63,046 nt of DNA from Arsukibacterium indicum (GCF_019100565.1 NZ_JAHRID010000011.1:35427-98472); one strand, 5' to 3'. Counted from the stretch's first letter, positions 1 through 9,762 are shown. A program made the numbers and translations. The notes: generated from the letters alone by a model not told the origin.

Positions 1-390
1 AGGGCCATGTTTAACAGCAAAACCTAATTCGGTGAAAAAACTTTCAATCCGGGCAATCGTGCGGGTAACCGGATGCAATCCGCCATCGTCCAGTTTACGA
101 CCAGGCAAAGTAACATCAATCTGCTCCTGTGCCAGCTTTGCTGCCAACTGCGTTTGTTGCAGTTGATCGCGCTTCTGGTTCAACGCATCCTGTACCTGCT
201 GTTTAAGTTCGTTTATTTGCTGGCCGGCAATTTTGCGCTGCTCGGGATCCATCGCACCCAGAGATTTCAGCAGTTCAGTAATACTGCCTTTTTTTCCCAT
301 AAAGGTTACGCGAACCTCGTCCAGTGCCGCTATGTCTGGTGCAGCAGCAACAGCTTGCAGTGCATTGTCTAATATCGCAGTCAGATTCAT
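1..390 (-). CDS. pheS: Phenylalanyl-tRNA synthetase alpha subunit, N-terminal part (cut by window edge)
   Basis: The reverse strand encodes 130 residues with no stop before the window edge. They match the amino-terminal half of PheS: a helical coiled-coil arm (motif GKKGSITELLKSLGAM), then LPGR and GGLHPVTRTIARIESFF, which lead into the class II catalytic domain. PheS pairs with PheT to charge tRNA-Phe in the cytoplasm. The ATG at 390 is preceded by GAGGA at a good distance. The catalytic domain lies outside the window. No phenylalanine-rich leader peptide of the pheM type is evident in the 150 nt upstream. Confidence 0.93.
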   Translation of the reverse strand, partial: MNLTAILDNALQAVAAAPDIAALDEVRVTFMGKKGSITELLKSLGAMDPEQRKIAGQQINELKQQVQDALNQKRDQLQQTQLAAKLAQEQIDVTLPGRKLDDGGLHPVTRTIARIESFFTELGFAVKHGP

Positions 391-490
391 CTTTGTCCTC
401 AAAACAGCCAAGATAGTCAGTCAGATTAAAACCGCTAATGATACACCAAAAAACAAGTTAACACGCAGTAGCTAACAGGCTTTTTTCGGC

Positions 491-524
491 AAAAATAGTA
501 AGGCCTACAATCAGTAATGGCCTT
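491..524 (-). terminator. Possible terminator after hda
   Basis: Reading the minus strand just past the hda stop, AAGGCC and GGCCTT form a 6-bp stem around a 13-nt loop (500-524), followed by a T-rich tract (complement of 491-495). The stem is short, so efficiency is uncertain. It separates hda from pheS. Confidence 0.4.
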
Positions 525-542
525 TGCTGTCAGCAAGCTCAA

Positions 543-1238
543 CTATAGGAGGATAGATTTTATAAATGGGATGGTTAATTTGCGCTGATGAATGATAGAG
601 GCTTTATCCAGCTTATCGAGCATGGTAACCAGTGATCGGATGTCACGCTCATATCGGTTCAGTAGAAAACGGGCAACGTCATCGCCCAGTTCCATACCGC
701 GCTGATGGGCTTTTTGTTGCAGTAGTTTTTGCTTGTCGTCGTCGGTCAACAAACGAAGTTGTAATGTTTGACAGGCTTGCAGGCGGGACACCAGATCAGC
801 CAAATTAAAACCCAACTGTGCCGGCGTCTGATTAGCCACAATAATCAACGCTTTGCCCTGTTCAACCATCCTGTTATACAAATCAAATACCGCTACCTGC
901 CAGCTGAGGTCACCGGCAATAGCCTGAATGTTATCAAGGCACACCACATCCAGTTGCTCTAAATCATCAAGCAAACGCGGATTGAGCAACCGGTAATCCT
1001 GCAGCGCCAGCAGCTGACTGGTTAATCCCTGCTCCTGCGCAAAAATACAAGACGCATAGAGCAAATGTGACTTGCCACTGCCACTGGCACCAAATACAAA
1101 CATCGGTGGCTGACTGGCGGGCGTTCGCAAATATCGTTTTACTGCATTGACAATCTCAGTCTGGCCAGCAGCATAAAAACTATCAAGCGTTTCATCTTCA
1201 GGTAAAGTAACAGCGAGAGTATATTGCAGTGGTTGCAT
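543..1238 (-). CDS. hda: DnaA-related initiation regulator Hda
   Basis: This 231-residue AAA+ protein is the length of Hda and resembles DnaA domain III without its DNA-binding domain. It starts MQPLQYTL, which corresponds to the sliding-clamp-binding element at the Hda N-terminus. Walker A is GASGSGKS (residues 50-57), and VVCLDNIQAI is the Walker B region. In the known family Hda binds DNA-loaded beta clamp and stimulates ATP hydrolysis by DnaA, preventing re-initiation. The gene abuts the upstream DUF2066 gene (stop and start adjacent), so the two are probably co-transcribed. In many gammaproteobacteria hda lies near perM and purM; here purC, bamC and dapA lie upstream. Confidence 0.93.
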   Translation of the reverse strand: MQPLQYTLAVTLPEDETLDSFYAAGQTEIVNAVKRYLRTPASQPPMFVFGASGSGKSHLLYASCIFAQEQGLTSQLLALQDYRLLNPRLLDDLEQLDVVCLDNIQAIAGDLSWQVAVFDLYNRMVEQGKALIIVANQTPAQLGFNLADLVSRLQACQTLQLRLLTDDDKQKLLQQKAHQRGMELGDDVARFLLNRYERDIRSLVTMLDKLDKASIIHQRKLTIPFIKSILL

Positions 1239-2348
1239 TTAACGCCTGATATACACATATCTGACATCGGCCGCCGATACCGGCTGCAATTCCACTGCAC
1301 CTGATGCTCGTTGACTGTCATTGTCAATAACCAGCATTTCAGCACGGCTATCTGCCAACGCCAGGGCTGGCTGCCACTGCAATATATGGGTTAGCTGCGG
1401 CAATGCTATCTGCAGATCTACGGCGAAACTCGCCTCATTTTCTGAATATTCACGCAATGTTACGCCTGCGACTCCCAGTACCCGGTTCAGCATGCGCTCA
1501 ACTGCAACGACATCGGCCAGATTCTGCACGTTTTCAACCGCAAGTTGATAGGTACTAACTTGCTCAGTTAATACCACAGCATGTTCAGCTGCAAGTTCCT
1601 GACTTAATCCTTTCGAAAATGCGGTTATCAGGCCGGTCAGGTCGGCAGCAGTAACTTCATTACGAATAATCCGGCTCGGGTTTGAACCGGCGAGCTGGCT
1701 CTGGCGCTGCCAGCTTAAGCGCAGCAATTGCTCGTTGCCCTGGCTGACTTCATCAAATACCAGCGTCATAATCATATCAGGCCGGTAACGGGAACTCGCC
1801 TGGCTAATTGGTTGCCAGAACCCCGCCCAGACATCTGTTTCGGACAGCTGCATCAAATCATCAATATCGTACAACGGCGTTGTAACCGGGATACCGGCTT
1901 CAGCAAGATTTTGCAACAACAACCTGAGCAGCTCATCATCTTGCCGGCGCATAAACACCCGTTCTGATCCTTGCTGTTGAACAATCCACAGCAATATTTC
2001 AGGACGATGTGCCCCCCAGATAGCAATACCCTGCTGTTGCAGTACCTGGTTAATTAACCCCGAATCCAATAAAACCCGTAAACGATTAGTGCCGTTCTGA
2101 CGCACCGACTCAAATTGCTTAACGTACTTTCCGGCGTCTTTCAGCTCACTGGCAATTGCCGGGTACTCAGTCAGATTGGAAACACCGGTTAAACGGCTGA
2201 TGACCTGGGCCAGGGCATTACTTTGCCATTGGCTCTGGCTTTGTTCTGCGCTTACTTCAGCAACGTATAAATTGTCAACTTCAATAGCGGATACCAGATT
2301 GCTTAACAGCATTAGCAATGTTGCCAATATCAGTTTAACGGCTTGCAT
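1239..2348 (-). CDS. DUF2066 family secreted protein
   Basis: A 369-residue protein with a signal peptide (MQAVKLILATLLMLLSNLVSA) followed by a domain of the DUF2066 type: VDNLYVAEVSAEQSQSQW, then ALAQVISRLTGVSNL and GKYVKQFESV. The function of DUF2066 proteins is not established. They are often found directly upstream of hda in gammaproteobacteria, as here. The start at 2348 is preceded by AAAGGAG seven bases upstream. The mature protein would be periplasmic or outer-membrane associated. No catalytic motif is visible. Confidence 0.82.
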   Translation of the reverse strand: MQAVKLILATLLMLLSNLVSAIEVDNLYVAEVSAEQSQSQWQSNALAQVISRLTGVSNLTEYPAIASELKDAGKYVKQFESVRQNGTNRLRVLLDSGLINQVLQQQGIAIWGAHRPEILLWIVQQQGSERVFMRRQDDELLRLLLQNLAEAGIPVTTPLYDIDDLMQLSETDVWAGFWQPISQASSRYRPDMIMTLVFDEVSQGNEQLLRLSWQRQSQLAGSNPSRIIRNEVTAADLTGLITAFSKGLSQELAAEHAVVLTEQVSTYQLAVENVQNLADVVAVERMLNRVLGVAGVTLREYSENEASFAVDLQIALPQLTHILQWQPALALADSRAEMLVIDNDSQRASGAVELQPVSAADVRYVYIRR

Positions 2349-2396
2349 CTGAACTCCTTTATAATGTTGTCGTCAATTATCATCGTGGTATAACAC

Positions 2397-2424
2397 AACA
2401 AAGCCACCTTACGGTGGCTTTGTT
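2397..2424 (-). terminator. Terminator hairpin after purC
   Basis: A perfect 12-bp inverted repeat (AACAAAGCCACC / GGTGGCTTTGTT) with a 4-nt loop lies between the purC stop and the DUF2066 gene. It could stop purC transcription. The stem already ends in a T-rich stretch but no long T tract follows. Confidence 0.7.
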
Positions 2425-2430
2425 CCGGGC

Positions 2431-3147
2431 TTAAGCTAAATTAACCCCAAGCCGGTTGGCGACTTCTTCATAAGCCTCAACAACACCGCCCAGTCCCTGC
2501 CGGAAGCGGTCTTTATCCAGCTTTTTGCGGGTGGCCTTATCCCACAAACGGCAACCATCTGGTGAAAATTCATCACCTAACACTACCTGGCCATTGAACA
2601 CACCAAATTCCAGTTTGAAATCAACCAGCAGCATTCCTGCATCATCAAACAGTTTCTGCAACACCTCGTTCGCTTTAAACGTTAAACGTTTCATTTCTGC
2701 TAACTGTTCAGCCGTCGCCCAGCCAAAAGACTCCGCCAGCGATTCGTTAACCATAGGATCATGTAACGCATCGTTTTTCAGAAATAATTCAAAGGTTGCC
2801 GGGCTGAGGGCAATACCCTCTGTCACACCCAGACGACGAACCAGCGAACCGGCTGCATAGTTACGTACCACACACTCAACCGGAATCATCGCCAGCTTTT
2901 TTACCAAAACTTCGTCATCGGCCAGTAAAGACTCAACTTGAGTAGGAATACCCGCCTGCTCCAGCTTTTGCATGATAAAGAAGTTAAACTTGTTATTTAT
3001 CATGCCTTTGCGATCTAACTGTTCAATCCGCTCGCCGTCAAATGCAGAGGTATCATTGCGAAAATGAAGAATAAGCAAGTTTTCATCAGTCGTGTTATAA
3101 ACTGTTTTAGCCTTACCACGGTACAACTCTGTCGTTTTCTGAACCAT
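2431..3147 (-). CDS. purC: Phosphoribosylaminoimidazole-succinocarboxamide synthase
   Basis: PurC joins aspartate to CAIR to give SAICAR in purine biosynthesis, using ATP. The 238 residues begin with [14 protein letters not shown], the ATP-binding glycine/lysine segment. They then show [16 protein letters not shown], the [13 protein letters not shown] motif of the family, and VDFKLEFG...[13 protein letters not shown] near the C-terminus. The length is typical for the bacterial enzyme. GGAG precedes the ATG. The gene follows bamC and dapA on the same strand, a conserved arrangement, and is closed by a strong hairpin. Confidence 0.96.
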   Translation of the reverse strand: MVQKTTELYRGKAKTVYNTTDENLLILHFRNDTSAFDGERIEQLDRKGMINNKFNFFIMQKLEQAGIPTQVESLLADDEVLVKKLAMIPVECVVRNYAAGSLVRRLGVTEGIALSPATFELFLKNDALHDPMVNESLAESFGWATAEQLAEMKRLTFKANEVLQKLFDDAGMLLVDFKLEFGVFNGQVVLGDEFSPDGCRLWDKATRKKLDKDRFRQGLGGVVEAYEEVANRLGVNLA

Positions 3148-3233
3148 TATCCACTCCGATCGCCTGGCGAAAAAATCAGGCGAAAGTATAAAGATCTTTA
3201 GGCGCTTGGCAAATGACTTTTTCTGTCTATTGC

Positions 3234-4298
3234 TTAAAGTTCTACCTTAGCGGCCCGGATCGCAGCAACGAAGGGGTCATAAGCTGCCACAATCACATCG
3301 GCGGCCAATGGCTTACCTTCTTTTGTCAGCAGATTTATAACGGTACCCTCAGCTGACCGTTGCAGCACAATCTGATAATCACTATCTGCTATAGGCAGGA
3401 CCGGCGGCGCTTCACGCCCCATCATCGTTGCCCACATACCCCGGCCAGGCTTACTGTAACTAACATAATAGGTAAATGCAGAGCGGTTTATATCATTAAC
3501 AGTAAAATTAAGCTGTTCAAATACTGGTTCTAACTGCGACCAGGTAACATCAATTGATTGTGGCGTTATAAACGCCGGTTCACCCGCACTGTTTAAACCG
3601 GGTTCCAGATCGACCTCCGGCACCCGATCCCGGTTAGCCACTGCAGTTTCTATTTCGGAAACGGCAACCTGGTTAATTAAACTATTTAGTAATTTAACTT
3701 CACTATCACGGGCAGCGGCTTTTGTTAACTGAGCTTGTTTGTCAAAAAAACGGTGCTCTAACAAGCTGACTGACATAATAGCTGTTCTGCCGTGTGGCCG
3801 CGGTTCAATGCTGATGGTATAGCGGGCTTCGTCCAGTTGTTGCTCGTCCTGCCACAACCAGAAACCCTCAGAACGATAACGTTTAATCCAGCCTGTTTCA
3901 AAATTCAGGTTTGCGTCATCTGTTGCCTTTATCTGAATATCCTGCGCCGAAAAATAATTAGTTAATTGCGTTTGTAAAAATGGAATCAAATCACCGGTCA
4001 GATCGTTTCGTTCAAACATGACTCTTGCCAGCTTCTCGCTCTCATCAGTTATCCGGCTGCTTGACGCAGTAGCCAGCACCAACACTGGTGATGTTTCTGC
4101 GACATCACCTACAGCCATATCACTTTGTGGAATGTCATATTTACCAGGCTGACGCGGTGTTGCCAGATCGGCTGGAATATCCAGGGTGACTTGCTGACGT
4201 TGCACACGGCTGTCTGGTTCGTCCTTAAATACTGAACAACCGGATAGTAAAACGGTTGCCAGTGACAATGTGATACAACTCTTTTTCCAATAATGCAC
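3234..4298 (-). CDS. bamC: Outer membrane assembly lipoprotein BamC
   Basis: A 354-residue lipoprotein. The signal peptide ends in the lipobox LLSGC, so the mature cysteine is near residue 21. A long unstructured segment ([18 protein letters not shown]) follows; in BamC this segment contacts BamD. Two helix-grip domains complete the protein. BamC is an accessory subunit of the BAM machine that inserts beta-barrel proteins. The frame starts at GTG 4298, preceded by CAGGAG eight bases upstream. It lies between dapA and purC, the canonical location of bamC (nlpB), and the three genes are probably transcribed together. Confidence 0.9.
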   Translation of the reverse strand: MHYWKKSCITLSLATVLLSGCSVFKDEPDSRVQRQQVTLDIPADLATPRQPGKYDIPQSDMAVGDVAETSPVLVLATASSSRITDESEKLARVMFERNDLTGDLIPFLQTQLTNYFSAQDIQIKATDDANLNFETGWIKRYRSEGFWLWQDEQQLDEARYTISIEPRPHGRTAIMSVSLLEHRFFDKQAQLTKAAARDSEVKLLNSLINQVAVSEIETAVANRDRVPEVDLEPGLNSAGEPAFITPQSIDVTWSQLEPVFEQLNFTVNDINRSAFTYYVSYSKPGRGMWATMMGREAPPVLPIADSDYQIVLQRSAEGTVINLLTKEGKPLAADVIVAAYDPFVAAIRAAKVEL

Positions 4299-4379
4299 CT
4301 GTACTACTCCTGAGAAGGTATTTCTGTTAATAACCGGCTTGGTTCGCCAGATTAAATTGTTCTGATGAACATTCAGACA

Positions 4380-5261
4380 TTACGCCGTAAGGCCAGCCTG
4401 CTGTAATGCCTGTTCGATTACCCGATGATGAATTGGTTCCAGTTGGGTCATTGGCAGGCGCAAAAAATCTGACTTTATCAGTTCAAGTCGCTGCAATGCC
4501 CACTTTGTTGGAATAGGATTTGATTCAATGAACAACTGATGGTGCAAACCCTGTAGTTTATCATCGAGCAGTTTCGCTTCGTTAAACTGCCCGGTCAGGG
4601 CCAGCTGGCATAACTTTGCCATCTGCGCAGGCGCGACGTTAGCAGTGACTGAAATCACCCCGTGCCCGCCGCCCTGCATAAAAGCCAGACTGGTTGCATC
4701 ATCGCCGCTTAATAGCAGAAAGTCTGTCGGGCAGCGTTGCTGAAGCTCGGTTAAGCGGATTAGTGAACCGGTTGCTTCTTTAATACCGACGATATTATCT
4801 ATCGTTGCCAGTTCTGCTACCGTTTCCGGTAACAGGTCAACACCGGTTCGGCCCGGAACGTTATATAACAACACTGGTTTACTGGTGGCCGCTGCAACCT
4901 GCTGAAAATGCGCCAGCATACCTTTTTGCATCGGTTTATTATAAAACGGGGTTACGGTAAGAAATCCATCAATCGCCAGTTTATCAAGCTCGCGGGTACG
5001 GCTAACGCCCTCAGCAGTCGCGTTGCTGCCATTGCCTGCCAGCACCGGGACCTGACCACTTACCTGGTTAACTACCCGGCCAATGATATCAAGTTGTTCA
5101 ACAAAATTAATAGTTGCTGCTTCAGCCGTAGTACCCATAATAACCAGGCCTGCTGTGCCCTGTTGCAAATGCCAGCTAACCAGTTGTTCCAGGCCTTTAT
5201 AATCAATATTGCCATCTGGCAGCATAGGGGTAACTAACGCAACAATACTTCCACTGAACAT
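4380..5261 (-). CDS. dapA: 4-hydroxy-tetrahydrodipicolinate synthase
   Basis: DapA condenses pyruvate with aspartate semialdehyde, the first committed step of lysine and diaminopimelate synthesis. The protein shows MFSGSIVALVTPM at the start and GTTAEAATI for substrate binding. It also has LYNVPGRTGVDL with the active-site tyrosine, and GIKEATG with the Schiff-base lysine. An upstream in-frame start at 5294 exists, but the ATG at 5261 matches the family N-terminus and has GGAG upstream. The gene is divergent from gcvR. With lysC at 18-20 kb, the window carries two lysine-pathway entry enzymes. Confidence 0.95.
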   Translation of the reverse strand: MFSGSIVALVTPMLPDGNIDYKGLEQLVSWHLQQGTAGLVIMGTTAEAATINFVEQLDIIGRVVNQVSGQVPVLAGNGSNATAEGVSRTRELDKLAIDGFLTVTPFYNKPMQKGMLAHFQQVAAATSKPVLLYNVPGRTGVDLLPETVAELATIDNIVGIKEATGSLIRLTELQQRCPTDFLLLSGDDATSLAFMQGGGHGVISVTANVAPAQMAKLCQLALTGQFNEAKLLDDKLQGLHHQLFIESNPIPTKWALQRLELIKSDFLRLPMTQLEPIHHRVIEQALQQAGLTA

Positions 5262-5442
5262 CACAGTTAACGGCTCCACGGTAAAAACAGGCAACGATTA
5301 TAAGGCGGCCTATGTTAAAGAGTGCGGCAAACAAACACAAGACAGGAAACCGATAATGCCAATAGTTAGCCCAGACTGCATATGTTAAGCTTAGCGGTCT
5401 GTTCAGTATCAGCTTTTTCAGAAAATTTTTACCTGGAGTTTT

Positions 5443-5964
5443 ATGTCTCAACAACTCGTCATTACGGCAATTGGTACTGACCGCACTGGTATTGTCAGCA
5501 AGCTGGCGCGGCTGGTAACCGATTACAATGCCAATATTATTGACAGCCGGATGGCTGTATTTGGTAATGAGTTTACTTTCATCATGCTTATTCAGGGTGA
5601 TCAGGCTGCGATAAGTAAAATTGAACATCTGATCCCCGCACTGGGTCTGGAACTTGATCTGACTACCATGACCAAGCGTACAACAGCGCGGCCAAGAACT
5701 CAGGTAGCAGCTCACTACGTACTTGATTATTCTGGCCCGGACCGGGTCGGCACTCTCGGCGCGATTACCGGCCTGTTGGCCAGCCAGAATATTTATATTG
5801 GCTCGTTACAGTCGGCAACATCGGTTAATGATGATAGCAGCGTCGTTATGCACAGCCAGATGACGCTGGAAATTCCGGATGGTGTGCAGCCTGCGTTAAT
5901 TGAAAGCCAGGTAATGGCATTGCTGGCAGATTTGGCTCTTAGCGGAACCTTCACAGTCCGCTAG
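5443..5964 (+). CDS. gcvR: Glycine cleavage system repressor GcvR (tandem ACT domains)
   Basis: A 173-residue protein made of two ACT domains. The first begins VITAIGTDRTGIVSKLARLV and the second YVLDYSGPDRVGTLGAITGLL. In enteric bacteria GcvR binds GcvA and keeps the glycine cleavage operon off when glycine is low. GGAG lies a few bases upstream of the ATG. The order gcvR-bcp, divergent from dapA-bamC, is the same as in Escherichia coli, which supports orthology. No DNA-binding domain is present, as expected. Confidence 0.9.
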   Translation: MSQQLVITAIGTDRTGIVSKLARLVTDYNANIIDSRMAVFGNEFTFIMLIQGDQAAISKIEHLIPALGLELDLTTMTKRTTARPRTQVAAHYVLDYSGPDRVGTLGAITGLLASQNIYIGSLQSATSVNDDSSVVMHSQMTLEIPDGVQPALIESQVMALLADLALSGTFTVR

Positions 5965-6011
5965 GTTTCCCCCGACGGCACGTTTATTTTCGAAGATTAT
6001 AAGGAGTTATT

Positions 6012-6482
6012 ATGCAAACATTGACAGCTGGCCAGCAAGCACCAGACTTCACTCTACCTGACCAGCACAATCAGCCTGTCAGTTTGAGCAGCTTACTTAA
6101 AGACAACAGAGTGCTGGTGTATTTTTATCCCAAAGCCATGACGCCGGGCTGCACAGTGCAGGCCTGTGGTTTACGGGACAGTCAGCAGCAGTTGGCAGAA
6201 CACGGTGTTAAAATAGTCGGGATCAGCACCGATGCGCCGGTACGGCTGGCAAAGTTTGCTGAGCGCGACCAGCTTAGCTTCACTCTGCTTGGCGATGAAG
6301 ATCATCAGGTTGCCAGCCAGTTTGGCGTATGGGGCACTAAAAAGTTTATGGGCAAAGTTTATGATGGCCTGCACAGACTGAGCTTTCTGATAAATCAGGA
6401 CGGAACTATTGCCCATGTATTTGATAAATTTAAGACAAAAGATCACCACGAAGTAGTTTTAAACTACCTGCAAAGTCATTAG
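6012..6482 (+). CDS. bcp: Thioredoxin-dependent thiol peroxidase (bacterioferritin comigratory protein)
   Basis: This 156-residue atypical 2-Cys peroxiredoxin reduces peroxides with electrons from thioredoxin. The motif YFYPKAMTPGCTVQACGLRD holds the peroxidatic Cys47 and a resolving Cys52 five residues later, the Bcp/PrxQ arrangement. FGVWGTKKFMGK is also typical of the family. AAGGAG precedes the ATG by seven bases. It lies 47 nt behind gcvR and may share its transcript. Confidence 0.94.
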   Translation: MQTLTAGQQAPDFTLPDQHNQPVSLSSLLKDNRVLVYFYPKAMTPGCTVQACGLRDSQQQLAEHGVKIVGISTDAPVRLAKFAERDQLSFTLLGDEDHQVASQFGVWGTKKFMGKVYDGLHRLSFLINQDGTIAHVFDKFKTKDHHEVVLNYLQSH

Positions 6483-6588
6483 TTAGCAGGCCAACCGGCA
6501 TTTGTCCTGCTGGCTGGCCATTCTGCCCTGTATTTATGTTAATTGCCGGTACAACGATTAGGATATTCAGAAACTTACAGGAGATGTT

Positions 6589-7713
6589 ATGCATACTTTT
6601 ACCAGGATATTAGCAGCAAGTGCTGTTTTGCTGACGTTTAGCACTGGCTTGTCTGCCCGGCAAGCCACCGAAATCAAATCAGATAAAGCCACATTACAGC
6701 TTGAAATGGTTTCGGACGGGTTAGAACATCCGTGGGGCCTGGCATTTTTAGCTGACGGCAAAATGCTGGTTACGGAACGGGCCGGCCGCATGCGATACGT
6801 TAATGCCGACGGCAGCCTGAGCGAGCCAATATCTGGCTTGCCAGACATCACCGTTGCCGGCCAGGGTGGCTTGCTCGACGTTGTGCTGCATCCAAAGTTT
6901 ACTGACAACAACCAGATTTTTTTCAGTTATAACGAGCCCGGTGCTAATGGCAGCAGCACCGCTGTTGCCAGGGCCACACTTACCGGTGATAGCCTGACTG
7001 ATTTGCAGGTTATATTCAGTGCCCAACCTAAATTTGAGAGCAGGCATCACTTCGGTGGCCGGTTAGTATTCGCTGATAATGGCGACTTATTTATCACCCT
7101 TGGTGATCGTGGTCAGCGCCGCGACGACGCACAAACCCACGATACCCACCATGGCAAAGTTGTGCGGGTAACCACCGACGGCAAGCCCTCAGCAGCAAAC
7201 CCTTATCTGGAAAAGGACAATGCGCTTGCTGATGTCTGGTCATATGGGCATCGTAATATTCAGGGTGCAGCCCTGCATCCGCAAACTAACCAGCTGTGGA
7301 CTCATGAACATGGCCCGCAGGGTGGCGATGAAATAAATATAACCCGGGCCGCCCATAATTATGGCTGGCCCGTTATCACCTATGGCGAAGAATACGGCGG
7401 CGGTAAAATTGGTAAAACCAGCCAGCAAGGTCTGGAGCAACCACTGCACTACTGGGTACCGTCAATAGCACCAAGTGGCATGACATTCTACACCGGTGAG
7501 CTTTTCAAAGCCTGGCAGCAGAACCTGCTGGTAGGTTCTCTTAAGTTCGGTCAACTGGTCCGGCTGGAACTTAGTGGTGAAAAAGTTATTAATGAAGAAC
7601 GGATAATGATTGGCCAGCGCATCCGCGATGTTCGCCAGGGACCGGACGGCGCTGTTTATTTACTGACAGATCAAAAAAATGGTCAGATTTTACGTTTAAC
7701 CCCAAAAAAATAA
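6589..7713 (+). CDS. PQQ-dependent aldose sugar dehydrogenase (soluble, periplasmic)
   Basis: A 374-residue protein with a signal peptide (residues 1-23, ending LSARQA) and a six-bladed beta-propeller of the soluble aldose dehydrogenase family (E. coli YliI type). Recognisable pieces are EHPWGLAFLADGKMLVTERAGR, GGLLDVVLHPKF, HHFGGRLVFADNGDLFITLGDR, YGHRNIQGAALHP and WTHEHGPQGGDEIN. These hold the calcium/PQQ site and a catalytic-base histidine (in the HHFGG or HEHGPQGGDE segments). Such enzymes oxidise aldoses in the periplasm using PQQ. The next gene, 14 nt downstream, resembles the PQQ receptor, which suggests that the cofactor is scavenged. No PQQ biosynthesis gene is in the window. Confidence 0.87.
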   Translation: MHTFTRILAASAVLLTFSTGLSARQATEIKSDKATLQLEMVSDGLEHPWGLAFLADGKMLVTERAGRMRYVNADGSLSEPISGLPDITVAGQGGLLDVVLHPKFTDNNQIFFSYNEPGANGSSTAVARATLTGDSLTDLQVIFSAQPKFESRHHFGGRLVFADNGDLFITLGDRGQRRDDAQTHDTHHGKVVRVTTDGKPSAANPYLEKDNALADVWSYGHRNIQGAALHPQTNQLWTHEHGPQGGDEINITRAAHNYGWPVITYGEEYGGGKIGKTSQQGLEQPLHYWVPSIAPSGMTFYTGELFKAWQQNLLVGSLKFGQLVRLELSGEKVINEERIMIGQRIRDVRQGPDGAVYLLTDQKNGQILRLTPKK

Positions 7714-7726
7714 CAGGATAAGCCTT

Positions 7727-9748
7727 TTGTTTCGTTCTAAATCACTCCTTACCGCCAGTTTACTGGCGGTATTTTTTCATGCTGCATCAGCCTATGCTGA
7801 TGAGCCGGTTGAAATCATTGTTATCAGCGCCACCAACAGCCCTGAAAACTGGCTGCAAAGTCCGGCCAGTATCGATGTAAGCTGGCCAGAACAAGCCGGT
7901 TTATTAATTGACAGTGCTCAGTTATTACAGGGTATTGCCGGCCTGCAGGCAGATAGCAGGGCAAATTTTGCTCAGGATACCCGGTTAAGCGTCCGGGGTT
8001 TCGGCAGCCGCAGTCCTTTTGGCATCCGCGGCATATACCTGCAGCAGGATGGTATCCCACTGAGCGCACCTGACGGTCAGGGTCAGCTGGCCAGTGTACT
8101 ACTGGATAATATTGCCAGCGTGGAAGTATTGCGGGGCCCTCTGGCGGTGCTGTACGGTAATGGTGCTGGCGCAGTGATTTCACTGCAGAGCCGCCAGTAC
8201 ACTGAAAATGAACTCACTACTCAGGCAGCGCTGAGCGAACATCACCAGCAGCAGCAACTTAACCTGGCGCTGGTCAACGATCAAAACAGCCTGCAACTGG
8301 CCGCGAAACAATTTAAAACCGACGGCTACCGGCCGCACTCAGAGGCTGCTAAAGATCAGCTGCAAATTAACTGGCAGCGGCGTTTAACTGACACCCTTCT
8401 CCTGAACTTACGCTATGACTGGGCATATGACCCCTATCTGCAGGATCCGCTTAGTTTAAGCCCGCAGCAGTGGCAGGAAAACCCACGCCAGACCATAGAC
8501 GCTGCTGAAACCTTTGATACCGAGAAAACCGTCAAACAGCGCCAGACCAGTATCAGTTTGCTTGGTGACGGCGCACAACCGTTTCAGCTCAGCATCTGGC
8601 AGGGCGAGCGGGCTATAAATCAGCGGCTGGCATTTCCGGGCTCAGCCATTACATCAGCTGGCGGTGAGATATTACTTAACCGGCAGTATTATGGCCTGAA
8701 AAGCCAGTATCAGTTTAGGTTGCACAACAATGTTACGGCCGTTATCGGCGGCAGTGCGGTTAAAACTGACGACCGTCGCTTTGGCTTTATTAATAACTTT
8801 GGTCAACGGGGCGACTTAAGACGCGATGAAGACAACACTGCCCGTAATCTTGATGGCTTTATCCGGCTCAACTATCAGCCTACTAAGGCAACCAGTATTC
8901 ATGGTGGCTGGCGATATACCGATTTGGCCTATCAGATAACAGACTACTTTATCGAGGGTGATAACCCCGATGACAGCGGACAGCGGAATTACTATCAACA
9001 GGCTTTTGCGCTGGGGATTAACCACCAGCTAAACCCACAGCTAGCCTGGTTTGCTAGTGCAGGTAAAGGTTTTGAAACCCCTACCCTGGCCGAGCTGGCA
9101 TACAGCCCGACTGATGGCAGTATTAACTTGCAGCTTGCCGCCAGCACGAATAAACAGTGGGAAACAGGGCTTAAGTGGCAAAGCAGCCAGCATAGAGCCA
9201 GCATCAGCCTGTTTAATATTGCAACCAGCAATGAAATTATTGCTCAGACCAGTGACGGCGGCCGTACCAGCTTTGCTAACGCCAGCAACACCGACCGGGT
9301 AGGCGCCGAGCTGCAGTGGTATTATCAGCTATCAGCGCAGTGGCGCTCAGAACTCTCTGGCCACATTTTACAGGCAGAGTTTAACGATGATCTCAGGGCC
9401 GGTAACCAGTTACCCGGCGTAGCTGCTAATGAACTGCACTGGCAGATTGGTTTTACCCCGCCCCTGACAATACCGCTGCATTTTGCGCTGCATAGCCATT
9501 ACCGTAGCAAAGTATATACCGATGATGAGAACAGCAATGCCGCGCCGGCTGCTATTCATTTCAGTGCCAGTGTTAACAGTCAGCAGCACTATCAACAGTG
9601 GCACTTTAAGCAGTGGCTCAGCCTGAGCAATATTACCGACAAAGACTATGTCGGCGCCGTCGTAGTAAACCAGGCAAATGGCAGATCATTTGAACCTGCT
9701 GCCGGTCGCGAACTGGCCGCCGGCATCGCCATCAGTTATCGCTGGTAA
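7727..9748 (+). CDS. pqqU: TonB-dependent outer-membrane receptor, PqqU (YncD)-like
   Basis: A 673-residue TonB-dependent receptor with signal peptide, plug domain and beta-barrel, ending in an aromatic residue (SYRW). Remembered similarity to E. coli YncD/PqqU is strong over many blocks: LSVRGFGSRSPFGIRGI, PDGQGQ, VEVLRGPLAVLYGN, AAGKGFETPTLAELAYS, SDGGRTSFANASNT and DYVGAVVVNQANGRSFEP. PqqU imports the redox cofactor PQQ. The start is TTG at 7727, supported by AGGA about eight bases upstream and by the signal peptide that begins there. It sits 14 nt behind a PQQ enzyme gene, a persuasive functional pairing. A different siderophore-like substrate cannot be excluded from sequence alone. Confidence 0.8.
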   Translation: MFRSKSLLTASLLAVFFHAASAYADEPVEIIVISATNSPENWLQSPASIDVSWPEQAGLLIDSAQLLQGIAGLQADSRANFAQDTRLSVRGFGSRSPFGIRGIYLQQDGIPLSAPDGQGQLASVLLDNIASVEVLRGPLAVLYGNGAGAVISLQSRQYTENELTTQAALSEHHQQQQLNLALVNDQNSLQLAAKQFKTDGYRPHSEAAKDQLQINWQRRLTDTLLLNLRYDWAYDPYLQDPLSLSPQQWQENPRQTIDAAETFDTEKTVKQRQTSISLLGDGAQPFQLSIWQGERAINQRLAFPGSAITSAGGEILLNRQYYGLKSQYQFRLHNNVTAVIGGSAVKTDDRRFGFINNFGQRGDLRRDEDNTARNLDGFIRLNYQPTKATSIHGGWRYTDLAYQITDYFIEGDNPDDSGQRNYYQQAFALGINHQLNPQLAWFASAGKGFETPTLAELAYSPTDGSINLQLAASTNKQWETGLKWQSSQHRASISLFNIATSNEIIAQTSDGGRTSFANASNTDRVGAELQWYYQLSAQWRSELSGHILQAEFNDDLRAGNQLPGVAANELHWQIGFTPPLTIPLHFALHSHYRSKVYTDDENSNAAPAAIHFSASVNSQQHYQQWHFKQWLSLSNITDKDYVGAVVVNQANGRSFEPAAGRELAAGIAISYRW

Positions 9749-9762
9749 GCTTTATTATCTTA

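Noticed and set aside
391..542. Possible pheM-like attenuator upstream of pheS
   Set aside because: No short frame rich in phenylalanine codons and no paired alternative hairpins were seen.
7824..8183. Antisense frames of 60-120 codons inside the receptor, ydbH, glpK and amidohydrolase genes
   Set aside because: They are shadows of long, clearly assigned genes and have no recognisable domains or ribosome-binding sites.
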